Below, one piece after another: positions 61,401-64,000 of a DNA stretch of 64,000 nucleotides. Numbering within the stretch: position 1 is the first letter of the stretch; each line of letters opens with the position of its first letter. The translations under genes and the position numbers were made by a program. Under the pieces are notes generated by a model, which saw only the letters and a list, made by a program, of their open reading frames with translations, was not told where the DNA came from and searched no databases. This DNA comes from Dasypus novemcinctus. Taxonomy: Eukaryota; Chordata; Mammalia; Cingulata; Dasypodidae. Location: assembly GCF_030445035.2 (NCBI RefSeq), contig NC_080675.1, positions 68,030,544-68,094,543 on the forward strand, read 5' to 3'.

Positions 61401-62720
61401 AAATGAAGCAAAAGAAAAAAAACTCAGCATTACTGACATTTATTTAGTTCCAGAGCTACAACTTTAAGCAATATCATTAGCACCTAATACAATGCCTTTC
61501 TCAAGGGTATTATTCAAAAAAAAATTTTTTTGAGTGAAATGATACTGACATTTGCTTTTTTTGTCCTTCAATATAGGATGCAAATGATTCCATTTTCAGT
61601 TTAAGGACATCTCAAGATTATTATGATTATTACCTTTGTCCTCCATTGATAAGAGAAACAATAGCTCGTGCAGGAGTTACATTATTAACCATAGCCCTCA
61701 GTGCTTTGTCAACATCTTCTCTTATAAATGTATTTGATTCTCCAGCCTTGTGCAACAAAACTTTTACTGTAGTATCTAATTCTTGATCCATGCTCTTTTT
61801 CAGGTAAGTGAAAAGATCACTTAAACAGACCACAGCAGCACGAGAAACTCCAGAGCGTAAATTTTTCACCTAAAAAAAATTTCCAAAGAGTATATATTTT
61901 GTTGATGTTCTGAAAGAAAATCAGTAGTAATGACTTGGAAACCACTTTTACTATTAAAGGAATGCATTTTATTGTTATTTTAAAGATTTATTTTTATTTA
62001 TGTCCCTCTCCCCCAGTTCCCCCCCATTGTCTGCTCTCTGTGTCCAGTCGCTGTGTGTTCTCCTGTGTCTGCTTATATTCTCATTAGGTGGCTCCAGGAA
62101 CCGATCCTGGGACCATCTGGTGTGGGAGAGAGGTGATTGCTCTCTTGCGCCACCTCAACTCCCTGTTCTGCTACGTCTTCTTATTTTCTCCCCTGTGCCT
62201 CTTGTTGCATCATCTTGCTGCACTAGCTCTCAATGTTGGCTGACACTCCTGCACAGGACGGCATTCCTGCACAGGACGGCATTCCCACGCAGAGTGGAAC
62301 TCCTACACGGGGCAGCATTCTTGTGTGGGCCAGCTTGTTCTCACCAGGGGGCCCTGGGCATCAAACTCTGGACCTCCTATATGGTAGACGGGAGCCCAAC
62401 TGGTTGAGCAATATTCATTTCCCGAAGGAATGTATTTTAATAAGTATTCTAAAATCAGCATCTGATAAAATTTAAAAATGTTGCAAAGGCATGGATTACT
62501 TTACATACAAGTCTATTCATATCATTTAATAGTTTTTTTAAAGATCAAATAAATGTGACATATATATTGAATGTCATTAAAACAATTCTTAATTCAAATG
62601 AAAAATAACTTTACCTCTTGAACTACTGCAAAACTTGTTTCATGCAACTTTGTGTTCAATATTTCAGAATGAAAGGCAGCTAAGCATCTAATAAAATTCA
62701 GGCCTTCAATTTTCTTCTCC
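42847..62720 (-). CDS. TOGARAM1: TOGARAM1 (crescerin-1), last nine coding exons
   Basis: TOGARAM1 is a ciliary TOG-domain protein that binds tubulin and regulates axonemal microtubule growth. The window holds its C-terminal 498 residues on nine exons: 62720-62615, 61869-61634, 61199-61041, 58276-58150, 56898-56780, 48334-48145, 46720-46501, 44023-43937 and 43100-42847. All junctions are AG/GT and the phases agree throughout, giving one continuous frame. TOG3 spans the first four exons, a Ser/Arg-rich linker the fifth, and TOG4 the last four. TOG4 HEAT helices include NGIKQLLSDTENNQELVVGN and NLVALETMHKMIPLLRD. Upstream exons (TOG1, TOG2) lie beyond the window. The stop is four codons earlier than in the human protein as I remember it. 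No inactivating change is seen in the exons, so the gene is judged functional. Confidence 0.95.
43146..43326 (-). mobile_element. Truncated DAS-type SINE with long T run
   Basis: A tail piece (AAGATTTATTTTTTAAAC, 43146-43180), a T run of more than 20 bases and a tRNA-like head (43245-43326). The GC-rich body is missing. Confidence 0.7.
43937..44023 (-). CDS. TOGARAM1: TOGARAM1 exon
   Basis: TTTAG|ACAATTAC acceptor and GCAG|GTAAGT donor. It encodes NYLLLQPFCTKAQFL and GKAKQDMTEKLA within TOG4. Confidence 0.95.
44345..45880 (-). repeat. Old L1M ORF2 end and 3' region, antisense
   Basis: A long run of L1 text: AAATTCACAAGAAGTTGCAA, GTAACCATTCAGCTGC, TTTTGATGAAGTCCAACTG and ATCCATTCTGAGTTAATT. 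A small SINE dimer at 44757-44952 interrupts it. It lies in a TOGARAM1 intron. Confidence 0.75.
44757..44952 (-). mobile_element. Small tRNA-like SINE dimer
   Basis: Antisense units 44757-44832 and 44860-44952 with a GCTTGCTTG-rich linker (44838-44872). Confidence 0.8.
46056..46276 (+). mobile_element. Small tRNA-like SINE dimer
   Basis: Sense units 46056-46140 and 46185-46276 joined by a CAAACAAG-rich linker (46137-46180). The right tail is followed by a (GTAT)n run at about 46288-46315. Confidence 0.8.
46501..46720 (-). CDS. TOGARAM1: TOGARAM1 exon
   Basis: TTTCAG|ATCTTTG acceptor and GTAG|GTAAGA donor. It encodes IFDAFKSRLHDSNSKVN through AATNVVQALSQHV, the central HEAT repeats of TOG4. 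Confidence 0.95.
46976..47090 (+). mobile_element. MaLR-type LTR, 5' fragment
   Basis: TGTGGCAGTTTGAGATTA onward, matching the first ~110 bp of the LTR at 52271. Confidence 0.65.
47430..47560. repeat. L2 fragment
   Basis: CTCAACATATATTTATTGAA, AATGCCAGGTTCTAAG and GGAGCTTACCATCTAATGG are L2 landmarks. Confidence 0.65.
47607..47798 (-). mobile_element. Two adjacent small tRNA-like SINE units
   Basis: Antisense units 47607-47693 and 47704-47798 separated only by a short spacer. The unit order is opposite to the other pairs, so these may be two independent insertions. L1M sequence follows at 47870-48010. Confidence 0.75.
48145..48334 (-). CDS. TOGARAM1: TOGARAM1 exon
   Basis: TTTAG|AGAGGTAACC acceptor and GAAG|GTAAGG donor. 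It encodes EVTEIREITRKSVPRNSLE and ends LVVGNIVK. It starts TOG4. Confidence 0.95.
48398..49504 (+). mobile_element. Hsmar1-like mariner transposon
   Basis: Ends GGTTGGTGTAACAGTAAC (48401) and, inverted, GGTTGGTGCAAAAGG (49500 leftward) lie between TA dinucleotides (48396-48397, 49505-49506). The inside is a decayed cecropia-type mariner transposase. It sits in a TOGARAM1 intron in the orientation opposite to the gene. Confidence 0.85.
48572..49339 (+). pseudogene. Mariner transposase pseudogene
   Basis: Family: DDD mariner transposases close to the Hsmar1 domain of SETMAR. Seen: LLFEFKMG, the helix-turn-helix part NINNAFG, WPSEVDNDQLRAVIETDPL, KKLDKRVPHELTENKKN, then LPYSTDLSPNDYHFFRHFDN and NFLQGKCFH. 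Broken by an early TAA after LDKK, by further stops, by a loss of about 70 residues between the first and second catalytic regions, and by a shift through the HDN motif. The first catalytic Asp (VTCDE in the family) reads VTCKK. It is inactive. Confidence 0.88.
49630..50420 (-). repeat. Old LTR, family not assigned
   Basis: Continuous text GGACTCATAGGACTCAGCAT, ATGGCTAAGATCTATTATAG, TAGAGACTCAGTATGCAGG and GCACAGTAAACCACCC is typical of an ancient mammalian ERVL-like LTR in antisense. I cannot name the subfamily. Confidence 0.5.
50421..52220. other. TOGARAM1 intron, AT-rich
   Basis: No exon or clear repeat recognised. Confidence 0.4.
52319..52812 (-). mobile_element. DAS-type SINE with extra 3' sequence and TATC microsatellite
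   Basis: Antisense copy. The target duplication AATTTTATGTTTT (52306-52318) / AATTTTTATGTTTT (52813-52826) encloses the SINE plus ~25 extra bases (52325-52349) beyond its usual end. Confidence 0.9.
52377..52433. repeat. (TATC)n microsatellite
   Basis: About 14 units, continuous with the SINE's (TTTA)n tail, so it grew from the tail. Confidence 0.95.
54330..54490. repeat. MER5-type hAT remnant
   Basis: GTTTCTCAAAATGTGGTCTG, AACTTGTTTAAAAATGCAG and GAGTCTGTATTTTAGCA in order. It contains a short (TG)n and G run. Confidence 0.75.
54983..55015. repeat. (CCAT)n microsatellite
   Basis: Tandem CCAT units. A second, impure (CCAT)n lies at 55280-55310. Confidence 0.9.
55020..55330 (-). repeat. Small tRNA-like SINE unit and L1M fragment
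   Basis: 55020-55105 is one antisense small SINE unit (GATCGAACCTGGGACC). 55125-55330 is antisense L1M 3' text (TTCCAGGACAGTTAC, AAGATTCACCAATTTTAAC). Confidence 0.65.
55768..55925. repeat. MER5-like hAT remnant
   Basis: TTCTCAAACTTGGCTGCA, GGAATCACCTGAAGGGC and CCCCAGATGATTCCAAT in order. Confidence 0.7.
56117..56516 (-). mobile_element. DAS-type SINE with C14 tract
   Basis: Antisense copy with duplication AGGCCTAATAT (about 56105-56115 and 56518-56528). The G tract (read as C) has become a run of about 14 bases. Confidence 0.92.
56780..56898 (-). CDS. TOGARAM1: TOGARAM1 exon (inter-TOG linker)
   Basis: AAAG|GGTTTGGG acceptor and AAAG|GTAAGA donor. It encodes GLGELPLETPSAKGRRSH through SRDTFNSSE, rich in Ser and Arg and probably disordered. 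Confidence 0.95.
56899..58149. other. TOGARAM1 intron with L2 remnant
   Basis: 57600-57910 (TCATTCAACAGACATTAATG, CTCAAGGAACTCCTATAAA) is L2-like. The rest is unremarkable. Confidence 0.45.
58150..58276 (-). CDS. TOGARAM1: TOGARAM1 exon
   Basis: CATAG|GTATTATGG acceptor and AAAG|GTATGT donor. It encodes YYGRKMLFLMMCHPNFDKM and ends VKNLRQK, the end of TOG3. Confidence 0.95.
58277..59282. other. TOGARAM1 intron
   Basis: AT-rich, nothing recognised. Confidence 0.35.
59283..60232 (+). mobile_element. MLT1-type MaLR LTR carrying a DAS SINE
   Basis: TATGCAGAATTTCTAAAATG, GATTATGTTATGTTACAGG, AATGAGCTTGGAAGTGGC and GTTTGTGGCAATTTGTTA are MLT1 landmarks in order, separated by the SINE. Confidence 0.8.
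59450..59820 (+). mobile_element. DAS-type SINE, short subfamily
   Basis: Sense copy with duplication AAGCAGAGAGTTTT on both sides; lacks GAGCTGACACAACAAG. Confidence 0.94.
60233..61040. other. TOGARAM1 intron with MIR remnant
   Basis: 60420-60550 (CATTTTTATAGATGAGGAAA, TGGTGCTAGAAATGGAATC) is MIR. The remainder is unassigned. Confidence 0.45.
61041..61199 (-). CDS. TOGARAM1: TOGARAM1 exon
   Basis: TTATAG|CCATTTGC acceptor and ACCAG|GTGAAT donor. It encodes HLHIAVRRCTAQHLSDVVEF through FAQDSSQET, central TOG3. Confidence 0.95.
61634..61869 (-). CDS. TOGARAM1: TOGARAM1 exon
   Basis: TTTAG|GTGAAAAA acceptor and AAAG|GTAATA donor. It encodes VKNLRSGVSRAAVVCLSDLF through RAIVSLINGGQ, TOG3 HEAT repeats. 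Confidence 0.95.
61972..62422 (-). mobile_element. DAS-related SINE with a second tRNA-like module
   Basis: Antisense copy with duplication AAGGAATGCATTTTA / AAGGAATGTATTTTA. A second tRNA-like module lies at 62085-62155 (A-box-like TGGCGCAAGAG, B-box-like GATCGGTTCC on the minus strand). Confidence 0.88.
62615..62720 (-). CDS. TOGARAM1: TOGARAM1 exon (most upstream in window)
   Basis: CAATAG|GGAGAAG acceptor and AGAG|GTAAAG donor. It encodes EKKIEGLNFIRCLAAFHSE through SFAVVQE, the start of TOG3. Confidence 0.95.
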
Positions 62721-62929
62721 CTATTGAAAAAGAAACAATTAACAAAAACATTAAATTGGGCTCAAGTAGAACAGGATCTTAGGTGTTTTCTTTTTGTGTA
62801 TGGAATATTGCCAAAGAGGAGATACTGCCTATTCTCCCTTATCATTTGGAATTGTAAATTAAAAATACGTAAAATTTTGTTTGCTCCAATAGAGTTCTCT
62901 TTTATAATTCAAAAGATCTTTTTTTTTTT

Positions 62930-63800
62930 TAAGTTTTACTCACACACCATACAATCCACTCAAAGTGTACAATCAATGGCTCTTGGTATAATCACAGGCA
63001 AAAGATCTTTTAAGAGCCAAAACAACTACTGACAGTCAAACTAAGTTCATTCTTTGTAATTAAATGGAACATTTTCACTTTAGTAAGAATGCTATAGTCC
63101 TTCTACAGAGTAGAAGTGAAAGGAATAAAACAAAAGAGGGAAGCAGTAAAAAAAACATGGAGAGAGAGAAAATATATGATAGTAGTTCACACCCACTAGG
63201 ATGACCATAATTAAAAAAACAACAACAACAGAAAAATAACAAGTGTTGACAAGAATGTGGAAAAACTAGAATCCTTCCTTATACATTGCTGGTGAGAATG
63301 TAAAATAATGCAGTTACCACAGAGAACAATTTGGTAGTTCCTCAACAAGTTAAACATAGACTTACCATAGAACCCAGCAATTCCATTTGTGTACAAACAG
63401 AAACTTGTACATGAAAGTTTATAGTAGAATTACTCACAATAGCCCAAAGTGGAAACAGTCTAAATGTACATCATTGGATGAATGGATAAATAAAATGTGT
63501 TATATACATATACAATGTAAAATACAAAATAATATTTTAATACAATAAAAAAGGAATAAGGTACCGATACATGTTGTAACATGGATGAACCTTGAAAACA
63601 TTATGTTAAGTCAAAGAAGCCAGACACAAACGGCTATAAATTATGATTCCATTAATACGAAATATATAGAATAGGCAAATTAGTAGAGAAAAAAAAGCAT
63701 AGTTTTCCTTGCTAGGGAAGAGGGTTAAGACAGGAAAGGGAATTGGAAATAACTGCTTAATGTATATGGCATTACCATTTGGGTTGAAAAAAAGTTCTGT
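62930..63800. repeat. L1M fragments
   Basis: 62930-62998 is antisense L1 3' text. 63165-63800 is sense L1M (GAATGTGGAAAAACTAGAAT, CCCAGCAATTCCATTTG, ATGGATGAACCTTGAAAACA). Confidence 0.7.
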
Positions 63801-64000
63801 AATATACAGGTTACCAGGTGCAGGGGGGTTGGGGAATGGGAACAAATGTTTAATTGGTCCAGAATCTCTGTTTGGGATGATGGAAAAGTTTTGGTAATGG
63901 ATGGTGGTGGTGGTAGCACAACATTATGAATGTAATTAGTACCACTATTAATACTTAAAAGAGGTTAAAATGGTAAAGAGTTTGGTGCCTTGCCAGTGGG

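Overview
The window is mammalian nuclear DNA from a xenarthran, most likely an armadillo (Dasypus). The main evidence is about twenty copies of a ~400 bp tRNA-derived SINE of the DAS type, which is characteristic of armadillos. Each has a tRNA-like head, a GC-rich body, a G-rich tract and an AAATAAATCTTT-A(n) tail. Ordinary bacterial features (operons, ribosome binding sites, CRISPR) are absent. Almost every long open frame outside the items below is a chance translation of a SINE or an LTR.

One real gene is clear. The 3' part of TOGARAM1 (crescerin-1, FAM179B) lies on the minus strand at 42.8-62.7 kb. Nine consecutive coding exons have canonical splice sites and matching phases, and they encode the last 498 residues (TOG3, linker, TOG4). 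Its upstream exons lie beyond position 64000. The stop codon here seems to be a lineage-specific gain that removes four C-terminal residues. A CpG-island promoter with GC-box, E-box, NRF1 and CCAAT motifs lies at 5.7-6.3 kb. It probably drives a minus-strand gene whose first exon ends at 5902; by known mammalian gene order PRPF39 is a positional candidate, but no coding exon confirms it.

The 36 kb between promoter and gene is a repeat graveyard with three processed retrocopies. These are a broken RAP1A copy (1-~2170, 5' part outside the window), a broken SLC25A15 copy (17.6-18.4 kb, minus) and a remarkable GNB4 copy (29960-31049). The GNB4 copy keeps its 5'UTR, an intact 236-codon frame, a poly(A) tail and a 16 bp target-site duplication. 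It stops at an exon junction and runs into intronic sequence ending in its own poly(A) signal, so the template was an intronically polyadenylated GNB4 RNA.

Other mobile DNA includes MaLR-type LTRs with 5 bp duplications, one of them with internal sequence (12.1-14.2 kb), and ERVL pol remnants at 8.7-9.5 and 23.2-23.8 kb. There is an antisense L1 5' end with 5'UTR (34-39.2 kb) and many older L1, L2 and MIR pieces. DNA transposons comprise hAT remnants, a Tigger remnant (52.2-54 kb) and an Hsmar1-like mariner (48.4-49.5 kb) inside a TOGARAM1 intron. A second, ~90 bp tRNA-like SINE family occurs repeatedly as an ordered head-to-tail dimer. Nested insertions give relative ages: L2/MIR and RAP1A copy, then hAT and MaLR, then DAS SINEs.
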